Assembly (NCBI RefSeq): GCF_000955905.1
Contig: NZ_CP011097.1
Location: forward strand, 287,957-351,956
DNA: 64,000 nucleotides
Direction: 5' to 3'
DNA from: Candidatus Nitrosotenuis cloacae
Lineage (GTDB): Archaea; Thermoproteota; Nitrososphaeria; Nitrososphaerales; Nitrosopumilaceae
In this document: positions 40,022-48,281 of the stretch, piece by piece
How the letters are laid out: each line of letters begins with the position of its first letter
Numbering within the stretch: position 1 is the first letter of the stretch
The notes under the pieces: model-generated
The model's database searches: none
What the model was told of the DNA's origin: nothing
Seen by the model: the letters and a program-made list of their open reading frames with translations, nothing else
Made by a program: the position numbers and the translations under genes

Positions 40022-41734
40022 ATGGTTGATTCTATCGAATATGATCTGATTATAGTTGGATCTGGTCTTGCTGGACTTCGTGCAGCAATAGAGGCAGCAA
40101 AGACAAGTCAAACCCTCAAAATTGGAGTCATCTCTAAAGTTCAGGTCATGCGTTCGCACTCTGTGTCTGCGGAGGGTGGAACAGCTGCAGTACTATTTGA
40201 GGAGGATGGCGACAGTATTGAATCACACATTTATGATACTGTAAAGGGAAGCGATTTTTTGGCAGACCAGGATGTTGCAGAGCGACTCTGCAAAGAGATG
40301 CCAAAAGAAGTCTACCAGCTTGAACACTGGGGTATGCCATGGTCTCGACGAAAGGATGGAAGAATAGGGCAGAGAAATTTTGGAGGATATAGCTTTCCGC
40401 GTGCGACATATGCATCAGATAAAGTTGGCTTCTTTGAAATGCAGACATTATACGACACTTGTCTAAAATCTGATAACATTTCATTTCTGAACGAGTGGTT
40501 TGTAACTGCAATCATCCATGACGGCCAACAGTTCATGGGAGTCACTGCCATAGAATTATCAAGCGGTACATTTTACACAATACGCGCAAAGGCACTAATC
40601 ATTGCAACTGGTGGCGCTGGAAGAATCTACAGCTTTTCGACTTATGCATTATCATCTACTCCTGATGGAATCGATATGGCATATCGTGCAGGCCTTGCAC
40701 TAAAAGACATGGAGTTTGTTCAATTCCACCCAACCGGAATCTTGCCGTCTGGAATTCTGATTACCGAGGGTGCTAGGGGCGAAGGCGGCTATCTTCTTAA
40801 TAGCAATAATGAACGATTCATGAAAAACTATGCCCCAAGCAAAATGGAGCTTGCACCACGTGATATTGTATCTCGTGCAATAATGAGTGAGATTCGCGAC
40901 GGCCGAGGCTTCAAGCATGAGACAGGTGTAGATTGCATGAAGCTAGACCTGCGACACATAGGAGATGCCGTCATTAGGGAAAAGCTAGGCGCCATCCGTG
41001 AGATTTCTATCAAGTTTTCAGGAATCGATCCATCACAAGAGCCAATCGACATTCGACCAGTATGTCATTACATGATGGGTGGAATCCACACCAATATCGA
41101 TGGTGCAACGGAGCTCAAGGGAGTCTGGGCGGCAGGCGAAGCAGCATGTAATTCAGTCCATGGCGCAAATCGACTTGGGGCAAACTCTACATCAGAATGC
41201 ATCGTCTGGGGAAAAATCACTGGAAAGATTGCTGCAGAATATGCATTAAACTCAAACCACACATCACAATTCCCACATCATCTAGTTACTTTGGAAGAAA
41301 AAAGAATCTATGATGGCGTATTTAGGGGACAAGGAGACTACAACCCATATGAGGTAAGACAAGAGCTAACCGATATCATGAATGACAAGGCATATGTCTA
41401 CAAAACCGAGACTGATCTGGTCGAAGGACTAAAGAGATTGAGGGAAATTCGAGCAAGAACTTGGAAACATGTTGATGACAAGGCAAAAGAATACAACACA
41501 AACTTTAGTAACGTAATGGAGCTTGATTCCATGTTCAGAGTTGCCGAAGTTGTACTCCTTGGCGCAATTAATCGACGCGAGTCCCGCGGATCACATTCTA
41601 GGATTGATTATCCAAACCGGGACGATGCAAACTTTTTACACCATACGCTTGCTTACTATGATCCAAAGGAGCCAATAATGAAAAAGCATCCAGTAACCAT
41701 AACCAGATACCAGCCAGTGGAGAGAAAATACTAG
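40022..41734 (+). CDS. sdhA: succinate dehydrogenase flavoprotein subunit
   Basis: A 570-residue FAD subunit of complex II. FAD-binding VGSGLAGLRAA is at about 12-22; His46 in MRSHSVSAEGGTA is the covalent flavin site; the capping and active-site residues include EFVQFHPTGI, EGARGEGGYLLN and RPVCHYMMGGIHT. It oxidises succinate to fumarate in the TCA reactions, feeding the quinone pool. It leads the operon sdhACDB. A TATA-like ACATATTTAT lies about 30-35 bases upstream. Fumarate reductase activity cannot be excluded. Confidence 0.95.
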   Translation: MVDSIEYDLIIVGSGLAGLRAAIEAAKTSQTLKIGVISKVQVMRSHSVSAEGGTAAVLFEEDGDSIESHIYDTVKGSDFLADQDVAERLCKEMPKEVYQLEHWGMPWSRRKDGRIGQRNFGGYSFPRATYASDKVGFFEMQTLYDTCLKSDNISFLNEWFVTAIIHDGQQFMGVTAIELSSGTFYTIRAKALIIATGGAGRIYSFSTYALSSTPDGIDMAYRAGLALKDMEFVQFHPTGILPSGILITEGARGEGGYLLNSNNERFMKNYAPSKMELAPRDIVSRAIMSEIRDGRGFKHETGVDCMKLDLRHIGDAVIREKLGAIREISIKFSGIDPSQEPIDIRPVCHYMMGGIHTNIDGATELKGVWAAGEAACNSVHGANRLGANSTSECIVWGKITGKIAAEYALNSNHTSQFPHHLVTLEEKRIYDGVFRGQGDYNPYEVRQELTDIMNDKAYVYKTETDLVEGLKRLREIRARTWKHVDDKAKEYNTNFSNVMELDSMFRVAEVVLLGAINRRESRGSHSRIDYPNRDDANFLHHTLAYYDPKEPIMKKHPVTITRYQPVERKY

Positions 41735-41735
41735 A

Positions 41736-42167
41736 ATGAAACGAAACGAAAACAAAGAAGGAATCAAAGGCATGGCAAACCCAGGCCGATACGGAATAGA
41801 ACGCGTTGCCTATTGGCTAATGAGAATAACCGGTCTTGGCTTGCTTGCATATTTGATTGGACATGTGTATGAAACCAGCAATATCGTTAATGGCAAATCT
41901 GCATGGGATAATTTTCTGAGCCTAACTCAAACCACTGAAGGACATGTGGTTCTTACTTTGGTAATTGGCATGTGCGTATTTCATACCGCAAATGGAATCC
42001 GTGTAATGCTTGGACATGGGGGATTTGGCGTTGGCAAGCCAGCACGACCTGACTATCCATATGCGCCAGCATCACAAAACAACATGCACAAGCTTTGCAT
42101 TTATGCCTCCATTGGTCTTGCAGCACTTGCAATGATGTATGGATTGTCAGTATTGTTTGGTGAGTAA
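41736..42167 (+). CDS. sdhC: succinate dehydrogenase membrane anchor, cytochrome b-type subunit
   Basis: A 143-residue protein with three predicted membrane helices (about 27-45, 67-92, 117-138). The opening RYGIERVAYWLMRITGLGLL and HVYETSN with a possible haem-ligand His resemble SdhC. It anchors SdhAB in the membrane and helps bind quinone. ATG starts one base after sdhA; an in-frame ATG a little downstream (MANPGRYG) is possible. Confidence 0.88.
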   Translation: MKRNENKEGIKGMANPGRYGIERVAYWLMRITGLGLLAYLIGHVYETSNIVNGKSAWDNFLSLTQTTEGHVVLTLVIGMCVFHTANGIRVMLGHGGFGVGKPARPDYPYAPASQNNMHKLCIYASIGLAALAMMYGLSVLFGE

Positions 42168-42168
42168 A

Positions 42169-42516
42169 ATGCGCGAAAGCACGATAATGAAAATCCACTA
42201 TGGCACGGCACTGGGTGCTGTGGTGCTTGTCGCAGTACATGTGTTGTTTAGAATAACAATGATGAACTATGAGGATTCTTTGGCATACGAAAATGTACTT
42301 GCAAACTACAAGTATATTCCGTATGCAATAATGCTGGAACTAATCTTGGTGTTGCTCTCAGTTCATGGATTCAATGGATTGCGAGTCATACTGCTTGAGC
42401 TAAAGCAAGGAAGGTCATACGAAAAAGCAGTCTCATATGGATGCATAGCTGGAATGATCGGTCTTGTCGCATATGGTTCAAGGACTATATTGATGGCAAG
42501 CATGGGGATGACGTAG
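42169..42516 (+). CDS. sdhD: succinate dehydrogenase second membrane anchor
   Basis: A 115-residue protein with three hydrophobic helices and a His in LVAVHVLFRI suited to haem or quinone binding, and a second His in LLSVHGFNGLRV, a pattern shared with SdhC/D of other prokaryotes. ATG 42169 is chosen as it follows the sdhC stop by one base; an upstream in-frame start would overlap sdhC. The stop abuts sdhB. The C/D naming of the two anchors is by position. Confidence 0.83.
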   Translation: MRESTIMKIHYGTALGAVVLVAVHVLFRITMMNYEDSLAYENVLANYKYIPYAIMLELILVLLSVHGFNGLRVILLELKQGRSYEKAVSYGCIAGMIGLVAYGSRTILMASMGMT

Positions 42517-43287
42517 ATGAGTGAACTATCACAAACAATAGCAGAAGAAGAGTCATCTACTGAAGTATCATCATCAAAAACAATAACACTTCGTATTGCA
42601 AAATTCAATCCGGAACACGATTCATCCCAGCAGTTTGCAGACTTTAAGGTCCCATATGAGAGATGGACAACAGTACTGGATGCAATTTTGGATGTCAAAA
42701 AACACCTTGATCATTCTGTGGCCGTGAGATATTCCTGCAGGCAAGCATCGTGCGGTTCATGCGGAATGAAGATCAATGGGCGCCCAAGACTAGCATGCTT
42801 TACAAAAATATCAGAGCTAAACTCGGATGTAATTACAGTAGAGCCAATGAACAACTATCCAATTGTTAGGGACCTGGTTGTCAATTTAGAGAGAATGTTT
42901 ACGACTCATAAAAAAATGCAGCCATATGTAATTCGCGAAGACACTGAAATCACCGCACCAACAAAGGAATTCAAGCAGACTCCAGAAGAGTTGGAAGAAT
43001 ACATCCAGTTTGCAAACTGCATCAAATGTGGTCTTTGCAATTCTGCATGCCCTACAATGGCAACCGACTCGTCATTTTTGGGACCTCAGGCGCTAGGCCA
43101 GGCATACCGATATGTCGCAGATAATCGAGACAAGGGCAAGGACTCTAGACTAAAAATTATTGATGAATCCCACGGAATTTGGAGATGTCACTTTGCTGGT
43201 TCCTGCAGCCAAGTCTGTCCAAAAGGAGTAGACCCTGCCATGGGAATACAAATGCTAAGGGGATATCTCTTGGGATTTAGAAAATAA
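42517..43287 (+). CDS. sdhB: succinate dehydrogenase iron-sulfur subunit
   Basis: A 256-residue iron-sulfur protein. The 2Fe-2S site is CRQASCGSCGMKINGRPRLAC; the 4Fe-4S site is CIKCGLCNSACP and the third cluster region CHFAGSCSQVCPKGVDP. It passes electrons from SdhA to quinone at the SdhCD anchor. The first ~25 residues are Ser/Thr/Glu-rich and non-conserved. ATG directly after sdhD. Confidence 0.95.
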   Translation: MSELSQTIAEEESSTEVSSSKTITLRIAKFNPEHDSSQQFADFKVPYERWTTVLDAILDVKKHLDHSVAVRYSCRQASCGSCGMKINGRPRLACFTKISELNSDVITVEPMNNYPIVRDLVVNLERMFTTHKKMQPYVIREDTEITAPTKEFKQTPEELEEYIQFANCIKCGLCNSACPTMATDSSFLGPQALGQAYRYVADNRDKGKDSRLKIIDESHGIWRCHFAGSCSQVCPKGVDPAMGIQMLRGYLLGFRK

Positions 43288-43290
43288 TAT

Positions 43291-43617
43291 CTAGGCTGCC
43301 GACTTTTTTGGGTTTGGGCTGTTATTCACTTGGTTATTGATTGCTTCTGCCATGAAGTGATTTGAGACATTTACTTTGACATCATCTACTCCATCTATCT
43401 TTAGTAAATGATCATGGACATCTTGACAAATTTTGAATCCAAACACCGCTGGACAAAACGGACTGGTAAGATGCAAGTCAACTTTAACTGCAGAACCTGT
43501 AATGTCTACATTGTCTACTAGTTCTAGATCTGTGATTGATGTGTTTATCTCTGGATCAACTATTCCGGATAACTCGTCAAAGATTTTTCTTCTTAGCTCT
43601 TGCAGATCTTGTGACAT
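43291..43617 (-). CDS. MIP18/SufT-family iron-sulfur assembly protein
   Basis: A 108-residue DUF59 protein: the IFDELSGIVDPEINTSITDL opening and the conserved Cys in LTSPFCPAVFGFK are the family signature, as in MIP18, PaaD and SufT, which help load iron-sulfur clusters. The gene is convergent with sdhB, whose product needs three clusters. Its C-terminus is Asn/Pro/Lys-rich. ATG start. Confidence 0.88.
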   Translation of the reverse strand: MSQDLQELRRKIFDELSGIVDPEINTSITDLELVDNVDITGSAVKVDLHLTSPFCPAVFGFKICQDVHDHLLKIDGVDDVKVNVSNHFMAEAINNQVNNSPNPKKSAA

Positions 43618-43635
43618 ACCGGCAAATCGTCTATG

Positions 43636-43646
43636 CTATATATAAC
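43636..43646 (+). promoter_or_regulatory. TATA box of argH
   Basis: CTATATATAA lies about 26-30 bases before the ATG at 43668 and about 25 before an in-frame TTG at 43662. The spacing predicts transcription beginning at or next to the ATG (a leaderless mRNA). Confidence 0.6.
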
Positions 43647-43667
43647 CATTATAATCCCTAGTTGAGA

Positions 43668-45128
43668 ATGTATAGGTCTCGACTTGAGAAGAATCTAGAC
43701 AAGCACACACTCGATTATGTTTCATCAATTTCCGATGATTCTGAAATTGCATTGTATGATATCATTGGAAGTCAGGCGCACTCTATAATGCTATATGAGA
43801 ATAACATTTTGAGTCGAGCCGAAGTAAAAAAAATTCTCTCTGCACTGGAAAAAATAAAAAAAGAAAACCTATCTGCAAAATCTTCTGCAGAAGACATTCA
43901 TGAACTAATTGAAACATTGGTAATCAAAAAGACCGGATTGGAGGTAGGAGGCAAAATGCATACAGCTAGGTCAAGAAATGACCAAGTTGCACTGGATTTA
44001 CGCATGAAAATACGTGATGACATCAATGTTGTCTGTACCTGTATTTTGGATATGGTGGAAACATTGGTTGTACTTGCAGAAAAACATACCGCTACGGCAA
44101 TGCCGTTGTATACACACTTGCAACAGGCGCAAATTGGAACATTTTCTCACTTTTTGATATCATACTCTGATGCGTTATTGCGGGACTTTGAGCGACTATA
44201 TGATACGTTTGGGCGAGTGAATCACTCTCCACTTGGAGCAGGACCTGTTGGTGGAACTAGTCTTCCAATAAACAGAAACAGTACTGCAAAAATGCTTGGC
44301 TTTTCTGGCATAGTGGAAAATTCTATTGATGCCACAAGCAACAGAGATGTTGTAGCAGAATATGTGGGACACATTGCCATACTAATGACCAATCTTTCCA
44401 GAATTGCAGAGGATCTTGTCATTTGGTCCACATCCGAGTTTTCGTTTGTAGAGTTATCCGATCAGTTCTCATCTCCATCAAGTGTGATGCCTCAAAAGAA
44501 AAATCCAGACATTTTAGAATTAACTCGTGGCAAGACTGCACGTGTAATAGGAAGTCTAGTTGCTATACTCTCAAACCTTAAAGGCCTCGCTTCTGGATAT
44601 GGGCGAGACTTGCAAGAAATCAAGCCGTCTGTGTTTTTTAGCTCGCGCACAGCAATATCTGCACTCGTGGTTTTGAACTCTATGTTTGCCACACTCAAGG
44701 TAAACAAGCAAAAGATGAATCAAATTGCAGACTCTGGTTATTTGGCCGCGCTAGATATTGCAGAGGCTTTGGTGAAAGAAGGACTACCATTTAGGAGCGC
44801 TCACAAAATAGTAGGAAATTTGGTACACACGGCACACGAATCTAAAATATCACTATCTGAGCTTACCACATCCGAGGTAGCAAAATCCGTCTCTAGCAAA
44901 GAGTTTGATGCAAAAAAACTAGGCAAAATAATATCATCAATTAATGCCGAATCCTCACTCAAAAACAGGTCTTCTCTTGGTTCTGCTGGAATTTCCGAAC
45001 AAAAGCGACTAATTACCAAACGCAAATCAAAAATCAAGCAATATCGAAATAACATTACAAGACGAAGTGCACAAATATCTTTGGCAATTGAGCGATTGTC
45101 TTCTAATGTACGCACACTTTGCAGGTAA
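43668..45128 (+). CDS. argH: argininosuccinate lyase
   Basis: A 486-residue enzyme of the fumarase/aspartase superfamily making arginine and fumarate from argininosuccinate. The opening MYRSRLEKN, KMHTARSRNDQVALDLR, the QAQIGTFSHFLI segment with the catalytic His, and the signature SSVMPQKKNPD (about 271-281) are clear. Length is slightly above the usual 450-470 because of a basic C-terminal extension. ATG chosen on TATA spacing; TTG at 43662 is the alternative. Confidence 0.95.
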   Translation: MYRSRLEKNLDKHTLDYVSSISDDSEIALYDIIGSQAHSIMLYENNILSRAEVKKILSALEKIKKENLSAKSSAEDIHELIETLVIKKTGLEVGGKMHTARSRNDQVALDLRMKIRDDINVVCTCILDMVETLVVLAEKHTATAMPLYTHLQQAQIGTFSHFLISYSDALLRDFERLYDTFGRVNHSPLGAGPVGGTSLPINRNSTAKMLGFSGIVENSIDATSNRDVVAEYVGHIAILMTNLSRIAEDLVIWSTSEFSFVELSDQFSSPSSVMPQKKNPDILELTRGKTARVIGSLVAILSNLKGLASGYGRDLQEIKPSVFFSSRTAISALVVLNSMFATLKVNKQKMNQIADSGYLAALDIAEALVKEGLPFRSAHKIVGNLVHTAHESKISLSELTTSEVAKSVSSKEFDAKKLGKIISSINAESSLKNRSSLGSAGISEQKRLITKRKSKIKQYRNNITRRSAQISLAIERLSSNVRTLCR

Positions 45129-45135
45129 TTGATGG

Positions 45136-45209
45136 CGGGTTCGCGGGGATTCGGACCCCGGACAGCCGGATTAAAAGTCCGGTACTCTACCTGGCTGAGC
45201 TACGAACCC
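45136..45209 (-). tRNA. tRNA-Lys (anticodon UUU)
   Basis: On the reverse strand a 74-base cloverleaf starts GGGTTCG and ends CGAACCC plus G. The anticodon arm CCGGA-CTTTTAA-TCCGG gives UUU (codon AAA). The T arm CGGGG-TCCGAAT-CCCCG has C at position 55, where U (pseudouridine) is normal. No intron or CCA. Confidence 0.93.
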
Positions 45210-45306
45210 TTCGCAAATTCTGAAAATCGTGTATAATTTAGTCTTTGGCTAATGATATTTCTCTGATGCAAACTTTAAAAAAGGAAATTTCTTGATCAAA
45301 ATTCAA

Positions 45307-45381
45307 GCCCTTGTAGTATAGCCCGGTCTAGAATTCGGCCCTGTCACGGCTGAGACGCGTGTTCAAATCCCGCCAAGGGCG
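45307..45381 (+). tRNA. tRNA-Asp (anticodon GUC)
   Basis: A 75-base cloverleaf starting GCCCTTG and ending CAAGGGC plus G. The anticodon arm CGGCC-CTGTCAC-GGCTG gives GUC. The T stem GCGTG/CCCGC has a U-C mismatch at 52-62, and the D stem is also weak. A TATA-like CTTTAAAAA lies at about 45273-45281. No intron. Confidence 0.88.
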
Positions 45382-45448
45382 CTTTTAATTTTTCTATACT
45401 GGTATCGGATAAAAAATTCTAAAAATTAAAAAAAATAGAATTTAGATT

Positions 45449-46213
45449 CTATTGGTATTGTCGAGGTAGTTTTTTTGTTTTCTTGCCCTTTGCGATCTGA
45501 GGCTTTTTAGTGGATTTTTCTTTTGATTTCTCAGACTTTTCTTCCTTCTTCTCTTCTACTTTGACTGGAGTCTTTTTCTGAGTCATCTTCTTTTCCATCA
45601 TTTTTTCTTCCTTGACTTTTTCCATGCTCTTTTCTTCTGCCTTGATTGCATCTAGGAGGATGTTCTTTCTTGCGTTTCTAGCATCATCCCAAGACTCGAT
45701 TATTAGTGCTGATTTGTCTACTGATTTTGTAATATCAAATGTAAAGTAGACTACAGTTGTGAATGAATCGATTTGAGTTGCATTATACTTGACATTGGAT
45801 AGTATCTTATCAAAATCCAAAATGTCTAGTTTTTGGGTTCCATCAAAGTCTTGCGTAAGTGCAATTCTTGCTTTTTCAGTTTGGTCTCGCTCTCCTTTGT
45901 AATCCGATATGGTAAGAGAAACATATCTGAGTGAGCTTACTCCGCTGTTCTCATAGACTGTCAACTTTACTGTATTTGTTTGGCCTACGGTGAATGTTTG
46001 AGTGGGAATTGTCTGGCTGAATTCAGAAACATCAAATGACTGATCATTGATTGTCAGTCCTTTTTCCACTATGACTCTACCATCATCCAGTGTTCCAAAT
46101 GTTGGTGCTACACAATCGCCATCACATTTAGAGTTCTCAGCAAACGATTCTTGTGCAAGTACTGATGTTACCAAGATTCCTGCAAGAAGAATGGCAAATA
46201 CTGGTTTGTTCAT
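45449..46213 (-). CDS. secreted protein of a paralogous family, copy 3
   Basis: A 254-residue paralogue of the proteins at 37713 and 38610: a Sec signal (about 1-25, AQESFAENS), the two-Cys start CDGDCVAPTFG, and the core VKLTVYENSGVSSLR. It lacks their C-terminal two-Cys module; instead the last ~70 residues are a Lys/Glu-rich low-complexity tail (MMEKKMTQKKTPVKVEEKKE type). The tail could bind an acidic surface or the cell wall. A TATA-like GGTTTAATA precedes it. Function unknown. Confidence 0.78.
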   Translation of the reverse strand: MNKPVFAILLAGILVTSVLAQESFAENSKCDGDCVAPTFGTLDDGRVIVEKGLTINDQSFDVSEFSQTIPTQTFTVGQTNTVKLTVYENSGVSSLRYVSLTISDYKGERDQTEKARIALTQDFDGTQKLDILDFDKILSNVKYNATQIDSFTTVVYFTFDITKSVDKSALIIESWDDARNARKNILLDAIKAEEKSMEKVKEEKMMEKKMTQKKTPVKVEEKKEEKSEKSKEKSTKKPQIAKGKKTKKLPRQYQ

Positions 46214-46280
46214 TGAGTGATCGGAGTCGCAATTAGGCTATTAAACCTAGTTCCAAATTCGCATCAAATCTTGGGGCTAT

Positions 46281-47081
46281 CTACAGTTTTAGCTGTTTTA
46301 CAGTATCTGAGAGAATCTGCTTGTTTGCAGCTGCAATAAATGATAGTCTTGTCTCATATGATAAATCGGAATCAAGTGGTTTGAGTTTTTGGTCCAGTAT
46401 AACTCCGCCTGCTTCTTTTGATATTATGTAGCCAGCTGCCATGTCTGTGACTCTGATTTTTTCTCTTAGGTCAATGTAAACATCAATCAATCCCCTGGCA
46501 AAGAGTGCTAATTCTAGTGCATTTGCGCCTAAGTGTCTTGAGTGATTAGAATTCTGAAAGATTGGCTGAATTCTTTTAACCAGTTTTGGGGTGGCACCTG
46601 AGACATTAATTCCGACTATTTTGTAGACTGGTTTTTGTTTGTGTACTGTGATCTTCTTCTTGTTTAGGTATGCGCCCTTGCCTTTTGTTGCCCAATACAT
46701 ATCGCCATTTGACAGATCTGTTACCACACCATCTGTGATTGAGCTGAGCTTGTTTTTTGGAGCAAATGCCAAAGAGCAACAAAAGAATGGAATTCCCCTC
46801 ACTGCGTTTGCAGAACCGTCAATGGCGTCCATTATGACAAAACCCTTTGGTTTTCTTGATAACTCCACTCTACCACATTCTTCTCCAAGTACAATGCAGT
46901 CAAATTTTATTTTCTTTAGATAATCCAGAACAGTTTTTTCCGCAACAATGTCTATTTTGCGAGAAATATCGCCTCCTTTGCCTATGCCATGATCTTCTGC
47001 TGCCGCCTTTGTTCCTGCCAAGTCTTTGACATTCTCATAGACCTGTCTTGATGCCTCTCTTAGAATTTCAATTACTTGCAC
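46281..47081 (-). CDS. inositol monophosphatase / FBPase-family phosphatase
   Basis: A 266-residue Li-sensitive phosphatase-family enzyme. Metal-binding residues are seen in LGEECGR, the DAIDGSANAVRGIPFF motif (about 86-101), and the C-terminal TDMAAGYIISKEAGG. Archaeal homologues act on inositol 1-phosphate and fructose 1,6-bisphosphate. The substrate cannot be told from sequence. The start is GTG. Confidence 0.87.
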   Translation of the reverse strand: MQVIEILREASRQVYENVKDLAGTKAAAEDHGIGKGGDISRKIDIVAEKTVLDYLKKIKFDCIVLGEECGRVELSRKPKGFVIMDAIDGSANAVRGIPFFCCSLAFAPKNKLSSITDGVVTDLSNGDMYWATKGKGAYLNKKKITVHKQKPVYKIVGINVSGATPKLVKRIQPIFQNSNHSRHLGANALELALFARGLIDVYIDLREKIRVTDMAAGYIISKEAGGVILDQKLKPLDSDLSYETRLSFIAAANKQILSDTVKQLKL

Positions 47082-47158
47082 AGGTGTTCTAAATTTTTTT
47101 CGTAATTTAAGTCAAGAAATCTTGAAAGGATAAATAACAAGAGCAAAGCTGTTTTGGT

Positions 47159-48274
47159 GTGAGCAGCAAGGATCAGTCTGTCATATCAAAAGAAGCACTA
47201 ATGTCGACAAAATCTGGCAAACAAATCATAAAACAAGGCTTGTTCAAATCAAAAGGCTTCAAGCTATTCCAAAAATACAAAGAGGAAGCCGAATCCGAGT
47301 TCCCAAAGTTTGCGCAAAGGTTCACAGATGATCTATTACGTGAGATAAAAAATGACACATCACCGTCTTTTACACAAAAAGCATTTGCACAAGAGATTGG
47401 CACAGACGAAATAATCCTACAAGATTCGGAGATTCCCGCAATACGATCAAAACTAGAAAATCCCGATGTTCTAAAAGACCGGGTTCTGCGAATTCTTAAT
47501 TCTAATTTTGTTAAAATGACATTGCCTGTGTTCTGTGCACTATATGATGCAGCATCTGATTATACAAAAAACAAATCTGCACAGATGCGTCAAGATATGG
47601 TTGATGGTCACATAATAGCAATAGATCTTTCAGAACCGATGGATCGTATCGTGGACAAAGACGAAGACTTGGAATATCTGGATGACTATAAGCTCATGAA
47701 TCCTTACATTTTGAAGCTGGCCCGGGACAAAATTGCCAAGGGCGGCGAAGAAGTATTACAAGAATTTGAAGATGGATTCAAGGATGCGCGACTTGGGCAG
47801 TACATCGATACCAAACTAAAGACCACGCCAACTAAAATCACTGAAGAACAAATGAACCAGTGCTACAAAAAATATCGCGCCGTGATGGGAACTGCTGGAC
47901 GCAACATGGCTTTATCCAAAAACCCATTGGGTGAAATCTTTTACTTGGGAATGGCGCGTGCCGCCGAAGGCGTCGGATGTGGCAATGAAATTGAAGATTC
48001 CATTAAAAACAAGTTCATCAAGGTGCCCTCTTGGCCTTTGTATTACTCGCTTTTGACAAACGATGTCAAAAAGGGATTCGAGTACACTATGAAAAAAAGT
48101 GAACTATACTTATCAGATGCAAGACTTGCACTGGAACTGCTCCCAAAGGATTTCTCACACACGGAATTTTTAGAATTTTTGTTCCTGACTGTGGAGCACT
48201 ATAACCAATACTGGTATAATCAACTGGACAAGGTAAATCTATGGTCAGAATTCTCTGCAAAACTTCCAAAGTGA
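47159..48274 (+). CDS. unknown protein upstream of rfcL
   Basis: A 371-residue protein with no family recognised. It is mostly helical and charged, with two Lys-rich segments near the N-terminus (KQIIKQGLFKSKGFKLFQKY) and Asp/Glu-rich stretches in the middle (DKDEDLEYLDDYK). Two Cys (NQCYKK, GCGNEIED) and a conserved-looking AVMGTAGRNMALSKN are visible. GTG start. It is 7 bases before rfcL, so the two are very likely cotranscribed, which links it by context with DNA replication or repair. Confidence 0.65.
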   Translation: MSSKDQSVISKEALMSTKSGKQIIKQGLFKSKGFKLFQKYKEEAESEFPKFAQRFTDDLLREIKNDTSPSFTQKAFAQEIGTDEIILQDSEIPAIRSKLENPDVLKDRVLRILNSNFVKMTLPVFCALYDAASDYTKNKSAQMRQDMVDGHIIAIDLSEPMDRIVDKDEDLEYLDDYKLMNPYILKLARDKIAKGGEEVLQEFEDGFKDARLGQYIDTKLKTTPTKITEEQMNQCYKKYRAVMGTAGRNMALSKNPLGEIFYLGMARAAEGVGCGNEIEDSIKNKFIKVPSWPLYYSLLTNDVKKGFEYTMKKSELYLSDARLALELLPKDFSHTEFLEFLFLTVEHYNQYWYNQLDKVNLWSEFSAKLPK

Positions 48275-48281
48275 TCATACC

